Shown here: piece by piece, positions 24,937-32,740 of the stretch
How positions within the stretch are numbered: the first letter of the stretch is position 1
Layout: every line of letters begins with the position of its first letter
DNA from: Curvibacter sp. CHRR-16
GTDB taxonomy: Bacteria > Pseudomonadota > Gammaproteobacteria > Burkholderiales > Burkholderiaceae_C
DNA length: 64,000 nt
Direction: 5' to 3'
Assembly: GCF_018474005.1 (NCBI RefSeq)
Contig: NZ_JAHCSH010000003.1
Location: 496,001 to 560,000 of the forward strand
The notes under the pieces: generated by a model
Told to the model about the DNA's origin: nothing
What the model saw: the letters and a program-made list of their open reading frames with translations, nothing else
Database searches by the model: none
Made by a program: the position numbers and the translations under genes

Positions 24937-25488
24937 TTACTTCGAGGTCAGAGAGACAATGTTGTCAAGCCCTGCTTTGAAGACGCCCTGTACCAAACGG
25001 ATCGTGGCGGCGTCGTCCTGGTCAGGCTTGGGCGTCTCTTCCGGGCGCTGGAACTGGCCTGTCCATTTGACCACCGAGCCACCATGAGGAGCCGGCACGA
25101 CCCACATCTCACCCACGTAATTGGAAAGCGGGAGATTGGTCTTGATGATGCGGTACTTGAACCAGCGCTTGCGCTCGTCATAGGCCAGCAATTCGCTGAT
25201 GACAAAGGCACCCGCACCCTTGATTTGGAACTCCCGCACCGCCAGCGGCTTACCGTTCTGACCTACCAGCAGCACGGTGTTCTCGGTGGCCGGATGCCAT
25301 TTGTGGATGCTGTCGAAGTCCTTGAACGTGTCCCAAGCCTTCTGCGGCGGCGCCTTCAGCGTGATCTCGTCCTTGTACTTGAGCAGCGGGCGCTCGGCGT
25401 ATGCCGAGACGGCGGTGCAAAGCAACGCGAGAGCGACGCAGGCATTGCCTGCCAGACGGCGGGTGAGGGGGAAAGTGTTGGTTTTCAT
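24937..25488 (-). CDS. Exported SRPBCC-fold protein (MxaD-like)
   Basis: The 183-residue product has a signal peptide ('GNACVALALLCTAVSAYA') and a START/Bet v1 (SRPBCC) fold: 'EITLKAPPQKAWDTFKDFDSIHKWHPATENTVLLVGQ' and 'GSVVKWTGQFQRPEE'. MxaD, a periplasmic helper of methanol dehydrogenase, belongs to the same broad group, and such proteins often accompany periplasmic alcohol dehydrogenases. Here it could assist the Tat-exported GMC dehydrogenase encoded at the other end of the block, which shares the regulatory element; this is inference. It sits 30 bp after the ALDH gene, with GGAGACTCTC before the ATG. Confidence 0.8.
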   Translation of the reverse strand: MKTNTFPLTRRLAGNACVALALLCTAVSAYAERPLLKYKDEITLKAPPQKAWDTFKDFDSIHKWHPATENTVLLVGQNGKPLAVREFQIKGAGAFVISELLAYDERKRWFKYRIIKTNLPLSNYVGEMWVVPAPHGGSVVKWTGQFQRPEETPKPDQDDAATIRLVQGVFKAGLDNIVSLTSK

Positions 25489-25518
25489 GAGAGTCTCCTT
25501 TGTTATTTGGGTGATGGG

Positions 25519-26994
25519 TCAGAACGGATAGGTGATCGGTGCTTCCATTACGCTCACCCATTGGGTCTGTGTGAACTCGTCTAGGTTGGCCGGTCCGCCA
25601 AAGCGCCCACCGTTGCTGGAGGCACCCATACCGCCGAAAGGCACATGGAACTCGTTGTTCACGGTCTGGTCGTTGACGTGGACCATGCCACTCTTCAGGC
25701 GCTGCGCCAACGAGACGCCGCGCGGAATGTTGCGTGTGTGCACTGCTGCGGTCAGGCCGTAGTGCGAGCTGTTGACGAGTGCCACAGCTTCCTCGTCGGT
25801 GTCGAACACCGTGATGGGAGCCACTGGGCCAAAGATCTCGTCGGTGAAAGCACTCATTGTCGGGCGCACACCGGTCAGTACCGTTGGCCAGTAGTAACGA
25901 CCTTCGCGACGGCCGCCGGTCACCAACTGGGCACCACTGCGAACGGCGTCGTCCACCATTCCCTGCACACGCTCGGCCTGGCGGTCATTTATCAGCGGCC
26001 CTAGGTGCGCCGGGCCGGCATGGGGGTTGCCGACGTGCAGTGCCTGCGCACGTGCCGACAACAGTTGCGCGTAACGGTCGGCCACGCTGCGATGCACCAG
26101 ATGGCGACCCGCCTGCATGCAGATCTGGCCTTGGTGCAGGAAGGCACCCCAGGCGCCACTGGAGCTGGCGGCGTCGAGGTCTGCGTCTTCGAGCACGACC
26201 AGGGCGTTGTTGCCGCCGAGCTCAAGGATGCACTTCTTGAGCATCTGACCGCAGGTCGAACCGATGCTGCGGCCGACAGCGGTCGAGCCAGTGAAAGAGA
26301 TCATGTCCACCAGCGGGTGGCGAACCAGCGCGTCACCGGTCGCTGGCCCTCCTGGCAGCATTTGCAGTACGCCCTCAGGCAGACCAGCGTCGGCAAAAAG
26401 TTGTGCGATGAGTGCACCGCCGATCACCGGCGTCTGCACATCGGGTTTGAGAATGACCGCGTTGCCCAGCGCCAGCGCCGGTGCCACTGATCGCATGGCC
26501 AACAGCAGAGGGAAGTTCCAAGGCGCGATCACGCCCACGGTGCCGATTGGCACACGCCGCCAGTGGTTCGTGCGGCCTGGCATGGAGGACGGGAAGATCT
26601 GACCGATCGGCTGCATCGGCAACGCGGCGCACATCGATAGCTGTTCGCGCGTAGCCTGCAGTTCCCAGCCTGCTTTGGGGCCGATGGAACCCGCCTCGCG
26701 CACGTTCCAGTGCTGGAACTCGTCGGCGCGCTCGGCCAGCAACTGTTCGGCGCGGCGCAGCACGGCGGCGCGCTGGTCGAAGGGTGTAGCGGCCCAAGCG
26801 GGCTGGGCCGTAGCCGCCGTCCTGGCGGCGCGGTCCACGTCCTCGGCGTCTGCCAGACCAATGGTGGCGAGCAGATCGCCGGTGGCGGGTTCCCTGACCT
26901 CCACCGTGCCGCCATTGGCAGTTTGCCATCCTGCTCCGTAGATGCGTCCGGCCCAGGGGGCCGCGGCGATGTCGCTGTTCGTTCTTGCGTTCAT
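25519..26994 (-). CDS. Benzaldehyde dehydrogenase-like NAD(P)+ aldehyde dehydrogenase
   Basis: The 491-residue ALDH oxidises an aldehyde to the acid. The catalytic Cys lies in 'HQGQICMQAGRH' and the general-base Glu in 'CILELGGNNALVV'. The cofactor motif 'SFTGSTAVGRSIG' and 'APWNFPLLLAMRSVAPALALGNAVILKPD' are intact. The 'GQICMxxGRH' context is typical of the XylC/vanillin dehydrogenase group, so an aromatic aldehyde is likely and the product (for example benzoate) would enter the adjacent ben pathway. I use the ATG at 26994 because the sigma-54 promoter lies just upstream and would be inside any longer reading; CAGGAGACAACCGA is the binding site. Confidence 0.88.
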   Translation of the reverse strand: MNARTNSDIAAAPWAGRIYGAGWQTANGGTVEVREPATGDLLATIGLADAEDVDRAARTAATAQPAWAATPFDQRAAVLRRAEQLLAERADEFQHWNVREAGSIGPKAGWELQATREQLSMCAALPMQPIGQIFPSSMPGRTNHWRRVPIGTVGVIAPWNFPLLLAMRSVAPALALGNAVILKPDVQTPVIGGALIAQLFADAGLPEGVLQMLPGGPATGDALVRHPLVDMISFTGSTAVGRSIGSTCGQMLKKCILELGGNNALVVLEDADLDAASSSGAWGAFLHQGQICMQAGRHLVHRSVADRYAQLLSARAQALHVGNPHAGPAHLGPLINDRQAERVQGMVDDAVRSGAQLVTGGRREGRYYWPTVLTGVRPTMSAFTDEIFGPVAPITVFDTDEEAVALVNSSHYGLTAAVHTRNIPRGVSLAQRLKSGMVHVNDQTVNNEFHVPFGGMGASSNGGRFGGPANLDEFTQTQWVSVMEAPITYPF

Positions 26995-27044
26995 TCGGTT
27001 GTCTCCTGTTGATCGCGGCACCGTGCCGCAGATGCAGGTCTTGT

Positions 27045-27060
27045 TGCAATCGCTGTGCCA
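27045..27060 (-). promoter_or_regulatory. Sigma-54 (-24/-12) promoter of the ALDH operon
   Basis: On the minus strand TGGCAC (27060 to 27055), five bases, then TTGCA (27049 to 27045) is a perfect sigma-54 promoter. It would start transcription about 40 bases before the ALDH ATG. The activator element lies 80-130 bases upstream at 27139-27178, and the activator gene is divergent. It drives ALDH, the SRPBCC protein and the chemoreceptor-like gene. Confidence 0.88.
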
Positions 27061-27138
27061 CGGGTGATTGCAGATGAACTCGTGCCCGTATTCCCCTCTG
27101 TAATGGGCGGCGTGAGGCATGCTCTGGGGGGCGCGTAT

Positions 27139-27178
27139 GTCGTCTCAAAACGAGACGACAGTTGCGAGACGAGACGGG
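27139..27178. promoter_or_regulatory. Upstream activating element for the sigma-54 activator
   Basis: GTCGTCTC (27139-27146) and GAGACGAC (27152-27159) form a perfect 8-bp inverted repeat with a 5-base spacer; further GAGAC half-sites follow at 27166-27178. The segment 27142-27178 aligns with 10585-10622 upstream of the GMC dehydrogenase gene. It is in the 291-bp gap between the ALDH gene and the activator, so the activator may also control itself. Confidence 0.78.
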
Positions 27179-27285
27179 CGTGCCAACTGTGATACGGAGT
27201 TTCCTCATTGACGCTAAGCGGATTCAGATGTGTGATACGGCTTAAATCTCACCAGTCTTACCGAGCTAGGAGTACAACCTTAACC

Positions 27286-29193
27286 ATGCCGCACGCGCAA
27301 TACCATCCTCAGACCATCTGGAGTGCACGCAAAGCCTTTTTCGAGCAGGGCGTGGCGCCTGTGGGCTTGGTCAATGAGGCGGTGGTGCGTTCGTGGCGCC
27401 GCTGCAGCGACAGCGGGCATGCGGTGGGAGAACCGGTGGCTTTCGAGGCAGTCGAACGGGCGCACGTCTCACGCCTGTTGCAGAGTCATCATGAGCTTCT
27501 GGAGGCAGCGCAGCCTGAGCTTGCGGACTTGGCAGCATCGGTGGGTGATGCCGGCTACGCAGTACTGCTGACCGACCAAAGCGGCAGCGTACTGTCCGTA
27601 GACGGCGCGATCGCTCAGCGCAGCGTGCCACTGCGGCTCGCTTTCCGGCCTGGTGTAGACCTTTCGGAAGCGGCGATCGGCACTACCGCGATGTCCGTGG
27701 CGGTTCAGGAGCTGCAGCCGGTGCGCGTGCTCGGCGCCGAGCATTTTTTCATCGATACGCAAATGTTCCATTGCAGCGCGGCACCAGTTTTCGATGCGCA
27801 CGGTAATGTGATCGCAGCCGTTGACGTCAGTCGTGATATGCCTGGCATGGTAGACAGTACGCTGTGGCTCGCAGCACGCTGCGCACAACGCATCGAACGC
27901 AGGCTGTTTCGCACTTTGCGCGCCAGTGTGCATGTCGAAATCGATGCTGGTAGCGGCTCCTGCAGTGGAGCGGCAGGCAGCGGTGCATGGCTGGCTTTTG
28001 GGGACTCGGGTGAGCTGATAGCAGCGAACCGTGCTGCTCGCAGTCTGATCGGATTGCCGTCGGGTGGGCTGGAACTTCACTTTGATCAACTCTTTGTCGA
28101 GCGCTTCGGGTCATGGATGTCGGCTCTGCGTCGCTGCGAGACGGGCGTGCCGTTGCGACTTCAGGATGGCGTCCGGTTGCTCGCCATACCGCTGGACGCG
28201 CGTGGCGCGGGGCGAGCGGGCGCGCCGCCTGCACGGACTGTCTCAGTGGCAAAGCCGTCATCTGTGACGCGGTCTACGTCGGTGCCTGAGTTCGGCGATG
28301 TCCGCCTCATGCGCGAATTCGAGCGAGCATTGCGTGCGGTCGCCGCTGGCTTGCCGCTCCTCGTGAGTGGTGAAACTGGAACTGGCAAGGAGGTTACAGC
28401 GCGCGCCCTGCATGCTGCTGGAGCGCGTTCTGGTGGTCCGTTTGTGGCCCTGAACTGCGCCGCCTTGCCGGGTGAGTTGCTGGCCAGCGAACTGTTTGGG
28501 TATGTTGAGGGCGCCTTCACGGGAGCACGGCGCGGCGGCGCGGCGGGCAAGATCGAGGCGGCGAACGGTGGCACGCTGTTCCTCGACGAAATTGGTGACA
28601 TGCCACTGCCGCTTCAGGTGTCGCTTTTGCGCGTTCTCGATGGCAAGGAGGTCGTGCGGCTGGGCTGTCACAGTCCGCGCCCGGTGGATGTAAGCTTGGT
28701 TTGCGCCACCCACCGCGACTTGGCCGCGTTGGTGCAACAGGGCCAGTTCCGCGAAGATCTGATGTATCGCCTGTGCGGCCACACTTTGCACCTTCTGCCA
28801 CTGCGCGAGCGACGCGACTTCGATACCGTGCTCAATGCGCTTCTTGAGCGCTTCGGTGGCGATCCGTCCCGCATCGACGGGGCGTTGCGTACCGCGCTCA
28901 GAGAACGTCCGTGGCGCGGAAATCTTCGCCAACTCGCTAACGCCGTGCAGCGCGCCGTGGCGCTTGCAGATCCTGGCAGCGGTTTCACGCTCGATGACTT
29001 CGGTGACTTTGAAACCAAGACCGCGCCTGATGTATCCAGATCGGACGCTGGTCTGATGTACGCTGTTGCTGTCCAGGCTATTGACGCTGCTCTGCAACGC
29101 TGTGGCGGCAACGTGACTCAAGCGGCACAATTGCTCGGCATGGGGCGCGCTACGCTGTACCGCAAGCTCAAACAGCGTTCAGTCAACCTGTGA
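27286..29193 (+). CDS. Sigma-54-dependent activator, GAF-AAA+-Fis (AcoR family)
   Basis: The 635-residue protein has an AcoR-type N-terminal region and GAF domain ('VVRSWRRCSDSGH', 'LSEAAIGTTAMSVAVQE', 'DVSRDMPGMV', to about residue 210). An AAA+ domain follows (about 345-570) with Walker A 'SGETGTGKE', the sigma-54 contact loop 'GAFTGA', Walker B 'TLFLDEIGD' and the arginine-finger region. A Fis-type helix-turn-helix closes it ('NVTQAAQLLGMGRATLYRKLK'). It is divergent from the ALDH operon. An alcohol or aldehyde effector bound by the GAF domain is likely. The ATG at 27286 fits the family N-terminus; AGGAG lies 13 bases upstream, rather far. Confidence 0.9.
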   Translation: MPHAQYHPQTIWSARKAFFEQGVAPVGLVNEAVVRSWRRCSDSGHAVGEPVAFEAVERAHVSRLLQSHHELLEAAQPELADLAASVGDAGYAVLLTDQSGSVLSVDGAIAQRSVPLRLAFRPGVDLSEAAIGTTAMSVAVQELQPVRVLGAEHFFIDTQMFHCSAAPVFDAHGNVIAAVDVSRDMPGMVDSTLWLAARCAQRIERRLFRTLRASVHVEIDAGSGSCSGAAGSGAWLAFGDSGELIAANRAARSLIGLPSGGLELHFDQLFVERFGSWMSALRRCETGVPLRLQDGVRLLAIPLDARGAGRAGAPPARTVSVAKPSSVTRSTSVPEFGDVRLMREFERALRAVAAGLPLLVSGETGTGKEVTARALHAAGARSGGPFVALNCAALPGELLASELFGYVEGAFTGARRGGAAGKIEAANGGTLFLDEIGDMPLPLQVSLLRVLDGKEVVRLGCHSPRPVDVSLVCATHRDLAALVQQGQFREDLMYRLCGHTLHLLPLRERRDFDTVLNALLERFGGDPSRIDGALRTALRERPWRGNLRQLANAVQRAVALADPGSGFTLDDFGDFETKTAPDVSRSDAGLMYAVAVQAIDAALQRCGGNVTQAAQLLGMGRATLYRKLKQRSVNL

Positions 29194-29359
29194 CGGAGGC
29201 ATTGCGGTGCGAACGTGATCCGCAACAGCCTGATGGAAAGGGCAATCATCACATGCTGACGCTCCAGCAGTTGTGTCTGCGGCAGGCGATGTGCAATGCC
29301 GCGCTGGAAAGCTCCTCCACATCGACAGAGAGTCCAGACCTTCGCACAGGAAACGACCT

Positions 29360-29536
29360 GAATGGCCAGTTTGTCATTCACGAAAACCTTGAGTTCGGCG
29401 TGGGTCGATTCGGCATCAGCACCGCGGTGGCCCCCGCAGCCACAGGAAACGTGAGGGCTTGCCTAGGCCATAGGCGTAAAAGAGCTTCGCTGGGCTGAAG
29501 CAGATATCTTCGACAGTGAGCTTCAGAATCCGCTTC
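29360..29536 (-). pseudogene. Remnant of a benzoate-CoA ligase gene
   Basis: Read on the minus strand from 29536, one frame gives 'KLTVEDICFSPAKLFYAYGLG'. After a one-base loss the next frame gives 'ALTFPVAAGATAVLMPNRPTP'. Together they match the contiguous 'AAKLFFAYGLGNALTFPxSVGATxVLMxxRPTP' region of benzoate-CoA ligases (ANL superfamily). The sequence then jumps to 'AELKVFVNDKLA' (29400-29364), which resembles the ligase C-terminal domain, implying a large internal deletion. No open frame survives. The enzyme belongs to the aerobic benzoyl-CoA (box) route, an alternative to benABCD. The rest of the gap 29194-29359 and 29537-29625 holds nothing recognisable. Confidence 0.65.
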
Positions 29537-29625
29537 TCCTTGAGCTTGCAGGTTCAGTAGGGGGCATGCGAGTGCACGGTGCCCTTGGTGTGGTCGCACC
29601 TCGTGCGAGCTCGCCTACGGACAAG

Positions 29626-29804
29626 CGGCACCGACCAGCTACGCCCCGGTGAGCCCCTGCCGCTATCGCTGCTTTACAGCACCGCGCATGGACTATTCGC
29701 TGCACCGCCTGCGCCACTACATCGGCACGCGGCCAGAGTATTTTCAGAACTTTATCTGTGTGAGTGACAAGCTGCGCAGTTTTGGCGAGGTAGCCTTCCA
29801 ATGA
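29626..29804 (+). pseudogene. amn: Decayed second copy of amn (three fragments)
   Basis: 29626-29753 aligns with amn 7644-7770 with seven substitutions and one inserted base by eye, which breaks the frame. 29755-29771 equals amn 8450-8466. The final part to the stop codon TGA at 29802-29804 corresponds to amn 8602-8637 ('LRSFGEVAFQ' against 'LRSFAEVAFQ'). The second and third pieces join at a shared CAAG, the sign of a deletion between short repeats. Orientation is the same as intact amn. It marks the right edge of the catabolic block, 68 bases before the GGDEF-EAL gene. Confidence 0.93.
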
Positions 29805-29872
29805 TGGACGCCATGCCAATACGGTTTACAGTATTGCGGTAACCATATAGCCACCACAGCGATAACCAGAGC

Positions 29873-32698
29873 ATGCAGCCCACAGACACCGATACATCCG
29901 CACATGGGGGGATAGATGGGGCTGTCATTTGGGCTGCAATTGAAGCATTTCCCTATCCCATTCAAATAGTAGATGAAGCGCACCGCTTCATCTACGCCAA
30001 TGTGGCGACCGTGCAGGCTTTGGGCTATAGCCACGATGAATTGCTGCAAATGGGGCCGGCAGACATCGACAAGGACATACTGCAAGACTTTTGGCAGTAT
30101 TTCCACTCAGCCACGCCTGGCACGGTGTTTGGCATTGATGCCCACCATGTGCGCAAGGATGGGCGTCAGATGCCGGTGCGCGTCAGCGGTGCCATCATTG
30201 TGGTCAATGGCAAGCGTTATGGCATGGCCATGGCAGAGGACGCTAGCGACAAGATTTCCTTGCGCACCCAGTTGGAATTGCGGGAGATTTACCAGCGCAC
30301 CTTGCTCAACAACTTTCCGTTTGTGGTGTGGCTCAAGAATCGCGATTCGCGCCTGACTGCTGTGAACCAGCAGTACGCGCACTTCATGGGTAAAACTTCC
30401 ACAGCGGATTTCGAAGGCAAAACTGACTTCGATTTTTTGCCCAGCGACGAAGCCGCACGCTACCGCGAAGAAGACCTTCGCGTGATGCAAACAGGTGAGC
30501 ACTTCTACAAAGAAGAGCATTACGTCAAAGATGGCAAAGAAGTTTGGATGGAGTCGTGGAAAGCACCCATCCGTTTCGAAGATCAAGTGGTTGGCACATT
30601 GGGCTATTCGCACGATGTGACGGAGCGCAAAGAGATTGAGAACAAGCTGCAAAAAAGCCTGGCCTTGCTGGAGGGGGTGATCAACGCCTTCCCTGATTTC
30701 TTGTATGAAATGGACGAGAGCGGTCGCTTTGTGAATGCATGGATGCACAACGCGGAGTTGCTCAAGCAAACCCGGGAAGTGGTTCTTGGGCAGAGCGTAG
30801 GCGATATTTTTTCGCCAGAAAACGCCCGTACCGCTATGAGCGCGATCGAGGAAGCCAAACTCCAAGGCACTTCCTTTGGCAAGGTACTGCGTTTCGATTC
30901 ATCCAAAGGAACCCGGTGGTTTGAGCTGTCCTTGGCCCGCTTGCCCTTGCGTGAAGGTGCGCAGCACTACATAGCCGTGTCGCGCAATGTGACGCAGCAC
31001 ATGCATATGCAGGCCACACTGGAGCGGCAGGAGCACGAATTTCGCACCTTGGTGGAAAACTCTCCCGATTCCGTGGCCCGTTTCGATGCCGCTTTGTGTT
31101 GCCGTTATGCCAATCCCAGTTTGCTGCGCACCATCGGTGCCAGTGAAACCATTTTGCGTGGCTTGAGCGTGCGCCAGCTCTTCCGTGGTGAAGCAGGGGC
31201 CCTGATGGAGCAACAGTTGCAGCAGGCTGTTGGCCAAGGCCAGCCCATGGAGTTTGAATTGACCAGCGTGGGCCCGCAGCAAGAAACCCGGGTCGCCCTC
31301 ATCAGCCTGACACCCGAATTCGATGCCAGCGGGCAGGTGGTCAGCGTGCTCATGGTGGGGCGCGATATCAGCGAGTTGCGCGCCTACCAAGACAAGATCC
31401 ACCAGATGGCGTTTTATGACGCGCTCACCGGGCAACCCAACCGCGTGCTGTTCAATGACCGTCTGCAGCAAATGTTGGTTGATTCGGCTTACCACGGACA
31501 GAGTGCGGGTGTCATGATGGTCGACTTGGATCGCTTCAAACACGTCAATGACACCATGGGCCACGCTGCTGGCGATGCCTTGCTGGCGCAAGTGGCGCAA
31601 CGCCTGAACCAGTGCGTACGCAGCTACGATACCGTGGCCCGCATGGGTGGGGATGAATTTGGCATTTTGCTGCCTCGCATTCGCACCGGGGAGCATTTGG
31701 CGCGTGTTGCCTCCAAAGTGCTGGCGTCATTTGCCCAGCCCTTTTGGCTGGTGGGCAAAGAGTTTTTTGCCACAGGCAGCGTGGGCATCGCCGTGTACCC
31801 GCAAGACAGTGGCACCCCTGAAGAACTGGTGCGCTTCGCCGACTCGGCCATGTACCACGCCAAGCGCGCTGGGCGCAATGGCTTTAGCTTTTACTCCAAA
31901 GACATGACCGATAGCGCCCAACAGCGCTTGTCGCTGGAGTTGGATTTGCGCCGTGCGCTAGAGCGTAAAGAGCTCAGCCTGCACTACCAGCCCAAGGTGG
32001 AGCTAAGCAGTGGTCGCGTGGTGGGTTGCGAAGCTTTATTGCGCTGGAAGCACCCCGTGCGTGGCATGGTGTCACCACTTGAATTCATCCCCGTGGCAGA
32101 AGATGCGGGCCTGATCAATGACATTGGCATGTGGGTACTGCGGGAAGCCTGCAAAACCGCCAGTCTGTGGAATGCGGGGCAAGAATGCCCCCGCCAGATG
32201 GCGGTCAACCTCTCAGCGCGCCAGTTGCAGCAGCCCAATTGGCTGGAGCAGGTGGTGCAGATATTGCAAGAAACGCACTGCCGCCCCGAGTGGTTGGAGT
32301 GCGAAATCACCGAAAGCCTGTTGCTGGACGAAGATAGCCGCAACATCCACATCCTGCAGTCATTGCGGGCTATGGGTATCAGCATCGCTATTGATGACTT
32401 TGGTACCGGCTACTCTGCGCTGGGGTATCTCTCGCGCTTTCCCATAGACACCTTGAAGATAGACCGCAGCTTCATCCAAAGCGTCACTACCGACCGCTAT
32501 CGCGCTGAACTGGTACGCTCCATCCTTTCGATTGCCCGCTGTTTGCAGCAAGAGGTGGTGGCCGAAGGTGTGGAAACGGCTGAGCAAGCCAACTACCTGT
32601 TAGCCCAAGGCTGCCAGTTGGTGCAGGGGTATTTGTTTAGCAAACCGCTGCCAGCCGCCGATCTGTTGGCACTGCCCTTGAGGCTGCAACCGCTGTAG
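29873..32698 (+). CDS. PAS-PAS-PAS-PAS-GGDEF-EAL cyclic-di-GMP protein
   Basis: The 941-residue soluble protein has four PAS-like sensor domains (about residues 20-130, 140-255, 265-380 and 390-510), a diguanylate cyclase domain with intact 'ARMGGDEFG' (about 520-675) and a phosphodiesterase domain with 'CEALLRW' (EAL), 'ITESLLL', 'IDDFGTGYSALGYLSRFPIDTLKIDRSFI' and 'VVAEGVET' (about 690-935). Both catalytic motifs are intact, so it may make, degrade or switch between cyclic-di-GMP states. No membrane helix is seen, so signals are probably cytosolic (redox, ligand or haem/flavin on PAS). It is not part of an obvious operon. Confidence 0.92.
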   Translation: MQPTDTDTSAHGGIDGAVIWAAIEAFPYPIQIVDEAHRFIYANVATVQALGYSHDELLQMGPADIDKDILQDFWQYFHSATPGTVFGIDAHHVRKDGRQMPVRVSGAIIVVNGKRYGMAMAEDASDKISLRTQLELREIYQRTLLNNFPFVVWLKNRDSRLTAVNQQYAHFMGKTSTADFEGKTDFDFLPSDEAARYREEDLRVMQTGEHFYKEEHYVKDGKEVWMESWKAPIRFEDQVVGTLGYSHDVTERKEIENKLQKSLALLEGVINAFPDFLYEMDESGRFVNAWMHNAELLKQTREVVLGQSVGDIFSPENARTAMSAIEEAKLQGTSFGKVLRFDSSKGTRWFELSLARLPLREGAQHYIAVSRNVTQHMHMQATLERQEHEFRTLVENSPDSVARFDAALCCRYANPSLLRTIGASETILRGLSVRQLFRGEAGALMEQQLQQAVGQGQPMEFELTSVGPQQETRVALISLTPEFDASGQVVSVLMVGRDISELRAYQDKIHQMAFYDALTGQPNRVLFNDRLQQMLVDSAYHGQSAGVMMVDLDRFKHVNDTMGHAAGDALLAQVAQRLNQCVRSYDTVARMGGDEFGILLPRIRTGEHLARVASKVLASFAQPFWLVGKEFFATGSVGIAVYPQDSGTPEELVRFADSAMYHAKRAGRNGFSFYSKDMTDSAQQRLSLELDLRRALERKELSLHYQPKVELSSGRVVGCEALLRWKHPVRGMVSPLEFIPVAEDAGLINDIGMWVLREACKTASLWNAGQECPRQMAVNLSARQLQQPNWLEQVVQILQETHCRPEWLECEITESLLLDEDSRNIHILQSLRAMGISIAIDDFGTGYSALGYLSRFPIDTLKIDRSFIQSVTTDRYRAELVRSILSIARCLQQEVVAEGVETAEQANYLLAQGCQLVQGYLFSKPLPAADLLALPLRLQPL

Positions 32699-32740
32699 CC
32701 TTGGCTGCAGTGCATTCCTCTACTCAACCTGTTTCAACCT

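Larger units (their letters stand above)
8638..29625. other. Aromatic-catabolism block between intact amn and a decayed amn copy (putative island)
   Basis: Everything between the amn stop codon and the amn remnant at 29626 belongs to aromatic acid, alcohol or aldehyde catabolism or its control. The block holds a GMC dehydrogenase, catC, catD, an MFS importer, benDCBA, catA, catB, a LysR regulator, an IclR regulator, pcaIJF, a chemoreceptor-like protein, an SRPBCC protein, an ALDH, a sigma-54 activator and a benzoate-CoA ligase remnant. Same-orientation amn sequences at both ends suggest integration at or next to amn. No integrase, transposase or tRNA attachment site is visible, so the mechanism is inferred, and the exact edges are uncertain. 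Confidence 0.6.

Noticed and set aside
29590..29612. Small inverted repeat TCGCAC/GTGCGA near the right island edge, considered as an attachment site
   Set aside because: A 6-bp stem with a 3-base loop is too short to be informative, and no matching copy is seen at the left edge near 8640.
29579..29767. 62-codon open frame over the amn remnant
   Set aside because: Only the first part matches Amn before a frameshift; it is part of the pseudogene, not a functional small protein.
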